Origin: UBA1181 sp045639525
GTDB lineage: Bacteria > Bacteroidota > Bacteroidia > Bacteroidales > Paludibacteraceae
DNA length: 64,000 bases
Assembly: GCA_045639525.1 (NCBI GenBank)
Contig: JAZUDI010000046.1
Coordinates: 10,526-74,525, forward strand
Reading direction: 5' to 3'
Shown here piece after piece: positions 26,077-33,399 of this stretch. The translations under genes and the position numbers were made by a program. The notes beneath the pieces are model-generated. The model saw only the letters and a program-made list of their open reading frames with translations. It was not told where the DNA came from and made no database searches. Numbering within the stretch: the stretch's first letter is position 1; every line of letters begins with the position of its first letter.

Positions 26077-26133
26077 TTGGTTTGTGTTTGTGTGTTTTGG
26101 AATTTAATCTATTAATTTTTTTTGTTTCACTTC

Positions 26134-26164
26134 TTGTATATTTCGAAAATTGTTCGTAGGTTTG
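26134..26164 (+). promoter_or_regulatory. Promoter of arsR
   Basis: TTG (26134-26136), a 20-base spacer and TAGGTTTG (26157-26164) match the Bacteroidota consensus. The -7 element is exactly the spacer of the inverted repeat at 26151-26170, so a bound repressor would cover it. Confidence 0.7.
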
Positions 26165-26170
26165 CGAACA
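26151..26170 (+). promoter_or_regulatory. Probable ArsR operator 1 (over the arsR -7 element)
   Basis: Perfect inverted repeat TGTTCG-N8-CGAACA. The same half-sites with the same 8-base spacing recur at 26569. Placement over the promoter of an ArsR-family gene points to autorepression released by arsenite; binding is inferred, not shown. Confidence 0.7.
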
Positions 26171-26174
26171 TTAT

Positions 26175-26519
26175 ATGACGACAATACAAATGACAGAAAA
26201 AAAGTACTGCATAAAGACGGAAACGTTGGCTCAGATGGCGAAAGCTCTTGGACATCCGGCGCGCATAGCGATTATGAAGTTCCTCGCCAAACAGGACACC
26301 TGCTATTTTGGCGACATCCACGAGGAACTGCCTATCGCCAAGGCAACCGTAAGTCAGCATCTCGCGGCGCTAAAAGAGGCTGGCCTTATCCAAGGCGAAA
26401 TCGAGACGCCCAAAGTGCGCTACTGTATCAACAAGGAGAATTGGGAATATGCCAAACAGTTGTTTGGAGAGTTCTTCGATATGGAGTTGCAAAAGGGCGA
26501 CAATAGTTGTTGCTACTGA
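26175..26519 (+). CDS. arsR: ArsR/SmtB-family metalloregulator
   Basis: A 114-residue winged-helix repressor. The core ALGHPARIAIMKFLAKQDTC is followed by the recognition helix KATVSQHLAALKEAGLIQ. Cysteines are Cys12 near the N-terminus, one after the first helix (QDTC) and a C-terminal NSCCY; together they could form the arsenite site, though the classic ELCVCDL motif is absent. A second in-frame ATG at 26190 (MTEKKYC) may be the true start, since the predicted transcript begins near 26170. It is followed by its own terminator and then a second copy of its operator. Confidence 0.88.
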   Translation: MTTIQMTEKKYCIKTETLAQMAKALGHPARIAIMKFLAKQDTCYFGDIHEELPIAKATVSQHLAALKEAGLIQGEIETPKVRYCINKENWEYAKQLFGEFFDMELQKGDNSCCY

Positions 26520-26526
26520 CATCCTC

Positions 26527-26556
26527 ACCCTCGCGGTTGCGACTTCGAGGGTTTTA
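26527..26556 (+). terminator. Terminator between arsR and the rest of the ars operon
   Basis: Stem ACCCTCG / CGAGGGT with a 12-base loop followed by TTTTAT, beginning 8 bases after the arsR stop. It makes arsR largely monocistronic, consistent with a second operator/promoter immediately downstream. Confidence 0.6.
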
Positions 26557-26568
26557 TAAAAGATTAAT

Positions 26569-26588
26569 TGTTCGTTGTTTTGCGAATT
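26569..26588 (+). promoter_or_regulatory. Probable ArsR operator 2 / promoter of the ars operon
   Basis: TGTTCG-N8-CGAATT repeats operator 1 (26151) with the same spacing; the spacer TTGTTTTG is one base from TAnnTTTG and probably serves as the -7 element. No convincing -33 TTTG is seen. The first gene starts at 26627. Confidence 0.6.
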
Positions 26589-26626
26589 ACAAATATTTAT
26601 TGATATACATTTAACATTATTGAATT

Positions 26627-26860
26627 ATGCAAGAAATTAAAGTGCTTGGTACAGGTTGCGCAGGATGCAAAGCTTTGTACGCGACAGTCGAAAAGGCTGT
26701 GGCTGATCTTGGGTTGAACGTAAATCTCGTAAAAGAGGAGGATATCATGAAAATCATGGCGTACAACGTGATGACATTACCTGCCTTGGTCATCGACGAG
26801 CAGGTGGTGGCCAAGGGGAAACTCTCTTATGAGCAGGTGAAGGAATTGTTGTCCAAGTAA
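26627..26860 (+). CDS. Redox-active thioredoxin-like protein (TIGR00412 type)
   Basis: A 77-residue cytoplasmic protein with the thioredoxin-fold motif GTGCAGCK (a CxxC at Cys11/Cys14) and cis-proline region MTLPALVID. Such 'redox-active disulfide protein 2' genes often sit in arsenic operons of Bacteroidota. It may supply electrons to ArsC, or be the partner of the ArsF-like protein encoded next (ArsE role), but I cannot assign this firmly. First gene after operator 2; 14 bases before arsF. Confidence 0.85.
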   Translation: MQEIKVLGTGCAGCKALYATVEKAVADLGLNVNLVKEEDIMKIMAYNVMTLPALVIDEQVVAKGKLSYEQVKELLSK

Positions 26861-26874
26861 AATAATGATGCGAT

Positions 26875-27327
26875 ATGAAGAATTTTTTTATTGCTTTATT
26901 TCTAGGTTGTAGCCTGATGGCGACGGCCCAATGTTGCAAAAACGGCAACAGTGCGAAGTGTGCGGTGGCACAATCGACTGGAAAAACGGCTTCGCAAGTG
27001 GAGGTGATCTATTTCCATGGCAAACAACGCTGTCCTACCTGTGTGGCGATAGAGCAGGAGTCGCGCAATGTGGTGGAAGGAGAATTAGCGGATCTGTTCG
27101 TGTCGGGTAGTGTGAAGATGCGTGTGGTGGATTTCTCGAAGGAAGAGGGCAAGGAGTTGGCGAAGAAATACAAGGTTACCTTCTCCTCTTTATTTGTAGT
27201 CGCTAATCCCGGCGAAAACGAGCAGGCGGAGAACCTGACCAATTTGGGCTTTTCTAAGGCGAGAAGTGATGCGGAAGGATTCCGCCAAGAACTTAGGTCA
27301 AAGATAACGGCTATGCTTGGCCAATAA
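26875..27327 (+). CDS. ArsF-like exported thioredoxin-fold protein (nitrophenyl compound nitroreductase subunit family)
   Basis: A 150-residue protein with a signal peptide (MKNFFIALFLGCSLMATA) and a mature N-terminus rich in cysteine (QCCKNGNSAKC). A thioredoxin-like domain contains KQRCPTCVAIE (CxxC) and a YKVTFSSLFVV region. The family is found with ArsG-type permeases in operons for aromatic arsenical detoxification. The next gene supports that assignment. Enzymatic activity is not evident from the sequence alone. Confidence 0.72.
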   Translation: MKNFFIALFLGCSLMATAQCCKNGNSAKCAVAQSTGKTASQVEVIYFHGKQRCPTCVAIEQESRNVVEGELADLFVSGSVKMRVVDFSKEEGKELAKKYKVTFSSLFVVANPGENEQAENLTNLGFSKARSDAEGFRQELRSKITAMLGQ

Positions 27328-27389
27328 ACTCTTGGTTGACTTCGTCGAACTTCGTTTTTTAACTCTTAATTCTTAACTCATATCCCCTT

Positions 27390-28103
27390 ATGGATTTTCT
27401 CAACAACTTATTAGATAGCAGCCAGATTCCCGTCCTGACTGCGTTTCTCTTGGGGTTACTCACAGCCCTCAACCCTTGCCCGATGGCCATGAACGTGACG
27501 GCTATCGGATTCATTTCCAAAGGTGTTCAAGACCGTAAGCAGGTGTTGTGGAGCGGAATACTATATGCGTTGGGACGCACGCTCTCCTATTCGCTTTTAG
27601 GTGCTGTCCTGATTTATATCCTTCGGATAGGAGCTGACACTTTCAATCTTCAGCTGATGGTCAGCGAATGGGGCGAACTCATTATCGGACCGGCGCTTGT
27701 GGTGATAGGAGTGTTGATGTTTGTTAGCGAATTTGTCGATCTAGGCGGACGATTTGGATTTCAGGCAGGAAGTAAGACAGAACGTTTGAGAGGTCCTGTC
27801 GGAGCGTTTCTTTTAGGTGTTTTGTTCGCGCTTGCCTTCTGTCCCGCAAGTGGAATGCTCTATTTCGGCATGTTGATTCCCATGTCGGCATCAGCCAGCG
27901 GAGGCTACTTTATGCCCGTGGTTTATGCCGTAGCGACCGCATTGCCCGTTTTGATCGTCGCTTGGCTTCTCGCTTTCAGCGTGCAGTCGTTGGGCTCATT
28001 CTTAGGCAAGATAGCGGTCGTGCAGAAGTGGTTCAACCGTATTGTGGCGGTGCTTTTTGTAGCGGTAGGTTTATATTATTGTTATATGATTTTCATAGCT
28101 TAG
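27390..28103 (+). CDS. ArsG-like permease (DsbD/CcdA-type fold)
   Basis: A 237-residue inner-membrane protein with six hydrophobic segments. It belongs to the LysE/CcdA-like superfamily, as seen in LTALNPCPMAMNVTAIGF (residues 24-41) and FALAFCPASGMLYFGML. The paired cysteines near prolines (NPCP, FCPAS) resemble the redox pair of CcdA/DsbD. In the ars context the best match is the ArsG family, reported to export trivalent aromatic aminoarsenicals. A thiol-electron carrier for the periplasmic ArsF-like partner is an alternative reading. Confidence 0.72.
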   Translation: MDFLNNLLDSSQIPVLTAFLLGLLTALNPCPMAMNVTAIGFISKGVQDRKQVLWSGILYALGRTLSYSLLGAVLIYILRIGADTFNLQLMVSEWGELIIGPALVVIGVLMFVSEFVDLGGRFGFQAGSKTERLRGPVGAFLLGVLFALAFCPASGMLYFGMLIPMSASASGGYFMPVVYAVATALPVLIVAWLLAFSVQSLGSFLGKIAVVQKWFNRIVAVLFVAVGLYYCYMIFIA

Positions 28104-28108
28104 AAATT

Positions 28109-28561
28109 ATGAAGCGAATACTCGTATTGTGTACAGGCAATCGTTGCCGTAGCCAGATGGCGCATGGCATATTGCAAAGTTTAGATCCTCAGTTGGCGGT
28201 TCACTCCGCTGGCATACGTCCTGCTTCGGAGGTGCATCCGTTGGGGGTGAAGGTGATGGAAGAGATTGGCATAGACATCAGCAGCCATTATCCCAAGTCA
28301 GTCGATCAATACATTGGCGAATCGTGGGATTATGTGATCACGGTTTGTGGCGGTGCCAACGAATCGTGTCCTGTATTTTCAGGAAAAGTCGGCAAACGCC
28401 TCCACATTGGGTTCGACGACCCTGATGCATTCCAAGGAACCGACGAGGAGCTCTTGGCTGAGTTCCGTCGGGTAAGGGATGAGATAAGAAGGGAGATGCA
28501 GAAGTTCTATCTCGTGGAGGTGAAAGGGCTTCGCCTGCCTAAGTGCAGTTGTTGCGGCTAG
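28109..28561 (+). CDS. arsC: Arsenate reductase, thioredoxin-coupled (low-molecular-weight phosphatase fold)
   Basis: A 150-residue enzyme reducing arsenate to arsenite. The P-loop is CTGNRCRS (Cys8 to Arg14), and the shuttle cysteines Cys80 and Cys87 in VCGGANESCP have the spacing of the pI258-type enzyme; the catalytic acid lies in FDDPDAF. The C-terminus KCSCCG adds three cysteines of unknown role. The ATG at 28109 is chosen because the motif must begin there; the frame runs open further upstream through arsG. Confidence 0.93.
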   Translation: MKRILVLCTGNRCRSQMAHGILQSLDPQLAVHSAGIRPASEVHPLGVKVMEEIGIDISSHYPKSVDQYIGESWDYVITVCGGANESCPVFSGKVGKRLHIGFDDPDAFQGTDEELLAEFRRVRDEIRREMQKFYLVEVKGLRLPKCSCCG

Positions 28562-28585
28562 TAATCAACAAATTAAAATTGTCGT

Positions 28586-29608
28586 ATGAAAACGTTCGAG
28601 AAATACCTCACGCTATGGGTGATGATCTGCATTGCCATAGGCATACTTGTGGGAAGGTTCGCTCCTTCCATTCCTCATGCATTGGAACAGTGGGAATACG
28701 CACACGTCTCCATCCCTATTGCTGTACTTATTTGGGTAATGATCTACCCTATGATGCTGAAGGTGGACTTCAACAGCGTGAAGAATGTAGGACGCCAACC
28801 CAAAGGGCTTATAGTGACTTGTATAACCAACTGGCTTATAAAACCGTTCTCAATGTTCGGCATCGCATGGGTGTTCTTCAACCATGTGTTCAACGGTATG
28901 TTCAGTCAGGAACTTGCGGCCGACTATTTGGCGGGAGCTGTGTTGCTCGGAGCTGCACCTTGTACCGCCATGGTCTTCGTGTGGAGTAGTCTCACCAAGG
29001 GCGATGCGTCATACACACTGGTGCAAGTTGCCGTCAACGACCTTATCATCCTTGTGGCATTCTCGCCGATTGTGGCGTTGTTGTTAGGTGTTGGAGGCAT
29101 CACTATTCCCTGGGCTACGCTGTTGCTTTCGGTGCTGCTTTTCGTGGTCATTCCACTCGTTGCAGCCATTGCCACACGTTGGATTGTTATTGGAAGACAA
29201 GGCAAGGAATACTTTGAAGAAGTGTTCGTGCACAAGTTCGACAGCGTCACTCCATGTGGATTGCTCCTCACTCTCATTCTCCTATTCTCCTTCCAAGGCG
29301 ATGTCATTCTGCAGAATCCATTACACATCGTGCTGATTGCCGTGCCGCTTATCTTACAAACCTTCCTCATTTTCGGCATTGCCTACGGATGGGCTAAGGC
29401 ATGGAAACTACCACATAGCGTAGCCTCTCCTGCTGGAATGATTGGTGCAAGCAATTTTTTCGAACTAGCAGTAGCTGTCGCCGTCTCGCTCTTTGGTCTC
29501 ACCTCTGGAGCTGCCCTTGCTACAGTTGTTGGCGTACTGGTAGAAGTCCCAGTAATGCTCTGCCTGGTAAAGATTGCCAATAATACACGACATTTGTTTT
29601 CAGAGTAA
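28586..29608 (+). CDS. acr3: Arsenite efflux transporter Acr3
   Basis: A 340-residue ten-helix inner-membrane transporter of the BART superfamily. The Acr3 signature GAAPCTAMVFVWSSLTKGD contains the conserved membrane cysteine, and ASNFFELAVAVAVSLFG is the matching C-terminal motif. It exports arsenite made by ArsC. By eye it uses CTT/CTC leucine codons more than the TTG-rich neighbours, a weak hint of separate origin. It follows arsC by 24 bases. Confidence 0.94.
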   Translation: MKTFEKYLTLWVMICIAIGILVGRFAPSIPHALEQWEYAHVSIPIAVLIWVMIYPMMLKVDFNSVKNVGRQPKGLIVTCITNWLIKPFSMFGIAWVFFNHVFNGMFSQELAADYLAGAVLLGAAPCTAMVFVWSSLTKGDASYTLVQVAVNDLIILVAFSPIVALLLGVGGITIPWATLLLSVLLFVVIPLVAAIATRWIVIGRQGKEYFEEVFVHKFDSVTPCGLLLTLILLFSFQGDVILQNPLHIVLIAVPLILQTFLIFGIAYGWAKAWKLPHSVASPAGMIGASNFFELAVAVAVSLFGLTSGAALATVVGVLVEVPVMLCLVKIANNTRHLFSE

Positions 29609-29654
29609 CACTTGCAAACTCAAAATTGTAAATGATTAAATAGTAAATGTAATT

Positions 29655-30623
29655 ATGATTCAGACATTTGCCGACTGGCTTATCTACGACCTTATAGGTC
29701 TTGACGCGTCAACGCGTCTGGGCGAAGCGGTCAACTTCTTCGTCTATGACTCCTTGAAGATTGTTTTGCTGCTCTTTCTCATCAGCATTGTGATGGGGGT
29801 GGTCAATGCGTACTTCCCTGTAGATCGACTGCGCAACTACCTCAGTTCTCACAAGATGTACGGTTTTCAATACCTTGTGGCCAGCATCTTCGGAGCCATT
29901 ACTCCTTTTTGTTCCTGCTCCAGCATACCACTGTTCATTGGTTTTGTGAAAGGAGGCATACCCCTTGGCGTTACCTTTGCCTTCCTCATCACCTCTCCCT
30001 TGGTCAATGAGGTGGCTGTGGCGATGTTCCTTGGCACGTTTGGCGTAAAGGTGACTGCTATCTATGTGGTTTGCGGCATATTGATGGGTGCGATGGGCGG
30101 TTTCGTTTTGGGTAAATTGAGGTTGGACCGATACTTGTCTCCGTGGATCATCCAGATGCAGCAGATGCAGATGCAGGCCGACGAAGGGTTCGAGGCGGAG
30201 CATGTCCCATTTTTGGAACGACTGCCCATCATTGCGAAAGATGCGCTCGGAATCGTCCGCGGGGTCATTCTCTATGTCCTTCTTGGTATCGCCATTGGAG
30301 CGGGCATTCATGGTTATGTGCCAGAGGATTTCTTTGCGGACTTTATGCGGAAGGCTGGCGTCTTAGGTGTTCCAGCCAGCGTGCTCATTGCCGTGCCGAT
30401 GTATGCCAATGCTGCAGGAATTGTCCCTGTGGTGGAGGTCTTCGTTGCCAAAGGTATCCCTCTTGGTACAGCCCTTGCCTTCATGATGTCGGTGGTTGGA
30501 CTCTCTCTTCCCGAAGCCACCATGCTCAAGAAGGTCATGACCTGGCGTCTGATAGGCATCTTCTTCGGTACGGTAGCCTTGATGATCATGTTGCTCGGTT
30601 GGACATTCAATGTGGTGCTATAG
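29655..30623 (+). CDS. arsP: ArsP-type permease (DUF318/SO_0444 family, organoarsenical efflux)
   Basis: A 322-residue membrane protein with about eight helices. The family motif FCSCSSIPLFIGF (about residues 86-98) and the repeat AVPMYANAAGIVPVVEV are clear. ArsP members export trivalent organoarsenicals such as methylarsenite; close relatives are annotated for Cu/Zn, but the operon position favours arsenicals. It is last in the operon. Confidence 0.85.
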   Translation: MIQTFADWLIYDLIGLDASTRLGEAVNFFVYDSLKIVLLLFLISIVMGVVNAYFPVDRLRNYLSSHKMYGFQYLVASIFGAITPFCSCSSIPLFIGFVKGGIPLGVTFAFLITSPLVNEVAVAMFLGTFGVKVTAIYVVCGILMGAMGGFVLGKLRLDRYLSPWIIQMQQMQMQADEGFEAEHVPFLERLPIIAKDALGIVRGVILYVLLGIAIGAGIHGYVPEDFFADFMRKAGVLGVPASVLIAVPMYANAAGIVPVVEVFVAKGIPLGTALAFMMSVVGLSLPEATMLKKVMTWRLIGIFFGTVALMIMLLGWTFNVVL

Positions 30624-30731
30624 CGGTTCGCCGAGCTTGCCGTGAAAGGGAGAGAGTACCATTGTCCTCTTTTTTTGCAGATGTACAAAAAGTCCGCCTT
30701 GAAAGTGTGAATACGCCGATGATGGCAAAAA

Positions 30732-30762
30732 AAAATGGCGCCCGAAATCCGAGCGCCATTTT
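30732..30762. terminator. Bidirectional terminator between arsP and the rpmB operon
   Basis: A 10-bp stem AAAATGGCGC / GCGCCATTTT with an 11-base loop lies between the convergent arsP and DUF4295 genes. Minus-strand transcripts meet a run of nine T, plus-strand ones TTTTATATTT. Confidence 0.75.
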
Positions 30763-30784
30763 ATATTTAAAAGCGAAGCTTTAA

Positions 30785-30937
30785 TTACTTAGCCAAATGA
30801 GCCTTCACGTCATCATTGTGAACGATCTTCTCATCAAAGATGTAAGCACCAGTCTTTGGAGACTTAACCATCTTGATCACCTTAGCATAAGAACGGCCTT
30901 CACCCTTCTGCATACTTGCGACTGCTTTCTTTGCCAT
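30785..30937 (-). CDS. DUF4295 family small basic protein
   Basis: A 50-residue protein (MAKKAVASMQKG... DVKAHLAK), too small for many gene finders. This family occurs only beside rpmG and rpmB in Bacteroidota, as here (23-base gap to rpmG). The high lysine content and ribosomal neighbours suggest a ribosome-associated role, but none has been shown to my knowledge. It is last in the rpmB-rpmG-DUF4295 operon. Confidence 0.9.
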   Translation of the reverse strand: MAKKAVASMQKGEGRSYAKVIKMVKSPKTGAYIFDEKIVHNDDVKAHLAK

Positions 30938-30960
30938 AGCTTAAAATCTTTTGTAAGTTA

Positions 30961-31149
30961 TTACTTAATTTCCTTGTGAATAGTGTATCTCTTCAAGATA
31001 GGGTTGTACTTCTTCAACTCCAATCTATCTGGGGTATTCTTTCTATTCTTAGTGGTAACGTAACGGGAAGTTCCTGGCATTCCACTATCCTTGTGCTCTG
31101 TGCACTCCAAAATAACCTGTACGCGGTTTTCTTTGCTCTTCTTAGCCAT
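30961..31149 (-). CDS. rpmG: 50S ribosomal protein L33
   Basis: A 62-residue basic protein of the large subunit. The family pattern is VILECTEHKDSGMPGTSRYVT to LELKKYNPILKRYTIHKEIK. Only one cysteine remains, so this is the zinc-free (C-minus) type. It lies 17 bases downstream of rpmB. Confidence 0.97.
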   Translation of the reverse strand: MAKKSKENRVQVILECTEHKDSGMPGTSRYVTTKNRKNTPDRLELKKYNPILKRYTIHKEIK

Positions 31150-31166
31150 TATCTATTCCTCCTTAA

Positions 31167-31400
31167 TTACAAAATACCTTTTCTAGCTGCATCAACCAAT
31201 GCTGCGTTAAGACCCTTCTTGTTGATAGTGCGAAGACCTTTAGCTGAAACCTTCAAGCTAATCATACAATCTTGCTCTGGCCAGTAGAATTTTTTTGTGA
31301 ACAAGTTCACATTGAACAACCTTTTCGTTCTTCTCTTTGAGTGAGAAACGTTGTTGCCGTTCTGCGCCATTTTACCAGTAATTTCACAAACTCTTGACAT
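31167..31400 (-). CDS. rpmB: 50S ribosomal protein L28
   Basis: A 77-residue large-subunit protein. It starts MSRVCEITGKMAQNGNNVSHS and contains the KRLFNVNLF segment typical of L28. The ATG at 31400 is chosen because the known N-terminus begins there; the upstream in-frame Met at 31445 lies in the leader. First gene of a three-gene operon with a near-perfect promoter about 170 bases upstream. Confidence 0.97.
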   Translation of the reverse strand: MSRVCEITGKMAQNGNNVSHSKRRTKRLFNVNLFTKKFYWPEQDCMISLKVSAKGLRTINKKGLNAALVDAARKGIL

Positions 31401-31568
31401 TGCTGTTAAATCTTTATAAGTTATTACATATAAAAAGCGGGCCAAATCCTATCCTGATCTTTCTCTGAGAAAGCAGCGTAACTATCAGAAATCCAAATAT
31501 GAGTGGACCCTTTTGTTTCAGTTTTCGAAGGAAAAGCGTGTTGCATCCCACACTCCTCAATCGGTGTG

Positions 31569-31599
31569 CAAAGGTACAACTTTTTTATTTCTCAACAAA
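31569..31599 (-). promoter_or_regulatory. Consensus Bacteroidota promoter for rpmB-rpmG-DUF4295
   Basis: Minus strand: TTTG (31599-31596), 19-base spacer, TACCTTTG (31576-31569), an exact match to TTTG-N19-TAnnTTTG. The leader is about 160 bases and holds a small hairpin (CTTTCT/AGAAAG near 31465-31480), leaving room for ribosomal protein feedback control. The -33 element lies inside the 3' end of the CinA-family gene. Confidence 0.8.
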
Positions 31600-32070
31600 T
31601 TCTTTTATAAAAAATATTGCATTTTTTGTCGCGTCTTCGATGTTTGCTGACCTCTCGGTGCCAAAGTGGTAGCATCTGCTCTCCGTCTTTTCTCCGTTCG
31701 ACACGGCCATCCAAACCGTCCCTACTGGCTTTTCGGGAGAGCCTCCTCCAGGTCCGGCAACACCCGATGTCGCCACGGCGTAGTCGGATCCGATCACCTT
31801 GACCGCCCCTTTCGCCATTTGTTCGACCACCTGTTGGCTGACCGCTCCGTATTGCTCAATGGCGGATGACTCTACTTGCAAGACATTGATTTTGACCTCG
31901 TTGGCGTATGAGACAATTCCGCCGAGGAAGAAGTCGGAACTGCCGGGCCATTGTGTGAGTCTGTGCGCGATGTTGCCGCCTGTGCAACTCTCCGCTGTGG
32001 CGATGGTTTTTCCCTTCGCCCGCAAGATCTCTCCTAACTCTATTTCGGGATGTTCTTCCAATCTTTTCAT
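31585..32070 (-). CDS. CinA-family nicotinamide-nucleotide amidohydrolase (PncC)
   Basis: A 161-residue protein made of the CinA C-terminal domain only. The motifs are TIATAESCTGGNIAHRLT (catalytic serine) and TSGVAGPGGGSPEKPVGTVW. The family deamidates NMN to nicotinate mononucleotide, recycling NAD breakdown products, and would complement nadC at 23323. Its 3' end carries the -33 element of the rpmB promoter. Confidence 0.92.
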   Translation of the reverse strand: MKRLEEHPEIELGEILRAKGKTIATAESCTGGNIAHRLTQWPGSSDFFLGGIVSYANEVKINVLQVESSAIEQYGAVSQQVVEQMAKGAVKVIGSDYAVATSGVAGPGGGSPEKPVGTVWMAVSNGEKTESRCYHFGTERSANIEDATKNAIFFIKEFVEK

Positions 32071-32121
32071 CGTACCTCTATTTTTACTTCGCGAAGATAG
32101 GGAAAACGGATAAGTTTTTAT

Positions 32122-32129
32122 TACATTTG
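32122..32129 (+). promoter_or_regulatory. -7 promoter element before the outer-membrane barrel gene
   Basis: TACATTTG (TAnnTTTG) ends 25 bases before the ATG at 32155. No clear -33 TTTG was found at the expected distance. Confidence 0.45.
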
Positions 32130-32154
32130 CACCAACTTTTTATATAAAGTAGGT

Positions 32155-33354
32155 ATGATAAAGAGGATTTTGTGCGCGTTGTCTCTCCTTTTGACGACGA
32201 CTCTATGGGTGAATGCGCAGCAGAACACGATATTTAGAGCAAAGGCAGAGGGCCATTATGGCTGGAATTTGACTGACAAGGGAAATGTTGTCGGTGGTGA
32301 GGTCGGCATGGAACTTCCGCTATATGGTAACCATAACTGGGAATACACCTACCACTTCCCTTCTGTGGGATTTGCTATCGGTGGCTACCATTTCGAAAAG
32401 CCCGCCTATTTGAGGATGGGACTCGATGCGGTGACCTATTTCCATTTTCCTGTCATCCATACCAATGTCTTCGCGTTGAACTTGAAGTGGGGTAGCGGTA
32501 TCGGCGGTTATACCTCAAGGGGGGAAGAGGACCATCCCATTGTCCCTGTGTTCGGTGTTTGGACGGGTGGTGTGAATATGGATTTTCAGCTTTCTAAAAT
32601 GTATGGAAAACCCCTCTCCCAGTGGCGTATCACCTTGGGTGCCAATCTGACGGCTTACCATAATGGACATATTACCAGGAAATCGCATGATCTCTATTTT
32701 GCGGATGTCTTCTTGGGGGCTAAATATACGCCGAATGTATGGCCTTTGCCTATCCGTTATCCAGCGAAAAAGGTGAAACATATCTTGGCGATCGAGGCCT
32801 ATGGCGCGGCTTTGGTCAACCAGTTGCAACGTGATGAGAAGTATTTCTTGAATGCTAATATCTGCGCCGGCCTTTATATGCCGATTACCAACGCCTATCG
32901 TTTAGGACTCTCCGCGGATGCCTTCTACAATGGTGCCTACAATGGGGATCAAAGAGATGTGAATATTCGATACAACTTCATCAAGGAGGATCGATTCCGC
33001 AACAAGATCAGGGGTGGTATCGCCTTGGCGAATGAGTTGCAGATGGACAAGGTGAATGTGGGCTTGCATGCCGGTTTCTATTTTTACTCCAAAATCAAGG
33101 TGCCTGAAGAGAATGAAAATGGCGGAAAGAACGGCAATCGCATAGAGAATTATCTCTACACCAAGTTGGTGACCCGGTATTACATCACACCTAAATTTTT
33201 CGTCGTGATGGATTTGAAGACGCACTTGCTGCATGTGGAGTGCTTCCAAGCCGGTTTCGGTTGGGCTATGCCTGAGTTTGGTACCCGTTTGAAGAATCCG
33301 TTCGAGCGTATATCGTTCAAGAAGGAGGACAAGGAAGAGTTGCGGATCGATTGA
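32155..33354 (+). CDS. Outer-membrane beta-barrel protein (acyloxyacyl hydrolase/PagL-like)
   Basis: A 399-residue exported protein with a signal peptide (residues 1-22, ending VNAQ) and repeated amphipathic, aromatic-rich strands. The region AYHNGHITRKSHDLYFADVFLG recalls the His-Ser site of bacterial lipid A deacylases (PagL family), and Bacteroidota members are usually annotated acyloxyacyl hydrolase. The order of residues is not a perfect match, so catalysis is uncertain. A plain barrel of other function is the alternative. Confidence 0.6.
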   Translation: MIKRILCALSLLLTTTLWVNAQQNTIFRAKAEGHYGWNLTDKGNVVGGEVGMELPLYGNHNWEYTYHFPSVGFAIGGYHFEKPAYLRMGLDAVTYFHFPVIHTNVFALNLKWGSGIGGYTSRGEEDHPIVPVFGVWTGGVNMDFQLSKMYGKPLSQWRITLGANLTAYHNGHITRKSHDLYFADVFLGAKYTPNVWPLPIRYPAKKVKHILAIEAYGAALVNQLQRDEKYFLNANICAGLYMPITNAYRLGLSADAFYNGAYNGDQRDVNIRYNFIKEDRFRNKIRGGIALANELQMDKVNVGLHAGFYFYSKIKVPEENENGGKNGNRIENYLYTKLVTRYYITPKFFVVMDLKTHLLHVECFQAGFGWAMPEFGTRLKNPFERISFKKEDKEELRID

Positions 33355-33399
33355 TGCTCTCCCGCTTATTGATTAGAATAATAATTTAAAAGAAAAAAT

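Noticed and set aside
30624..30731. Possible extra small gene between arsP and the terminator
   Set aside because: No open frame of useful length with a plausible start; T run near 30670 is not preceded by a good stem.
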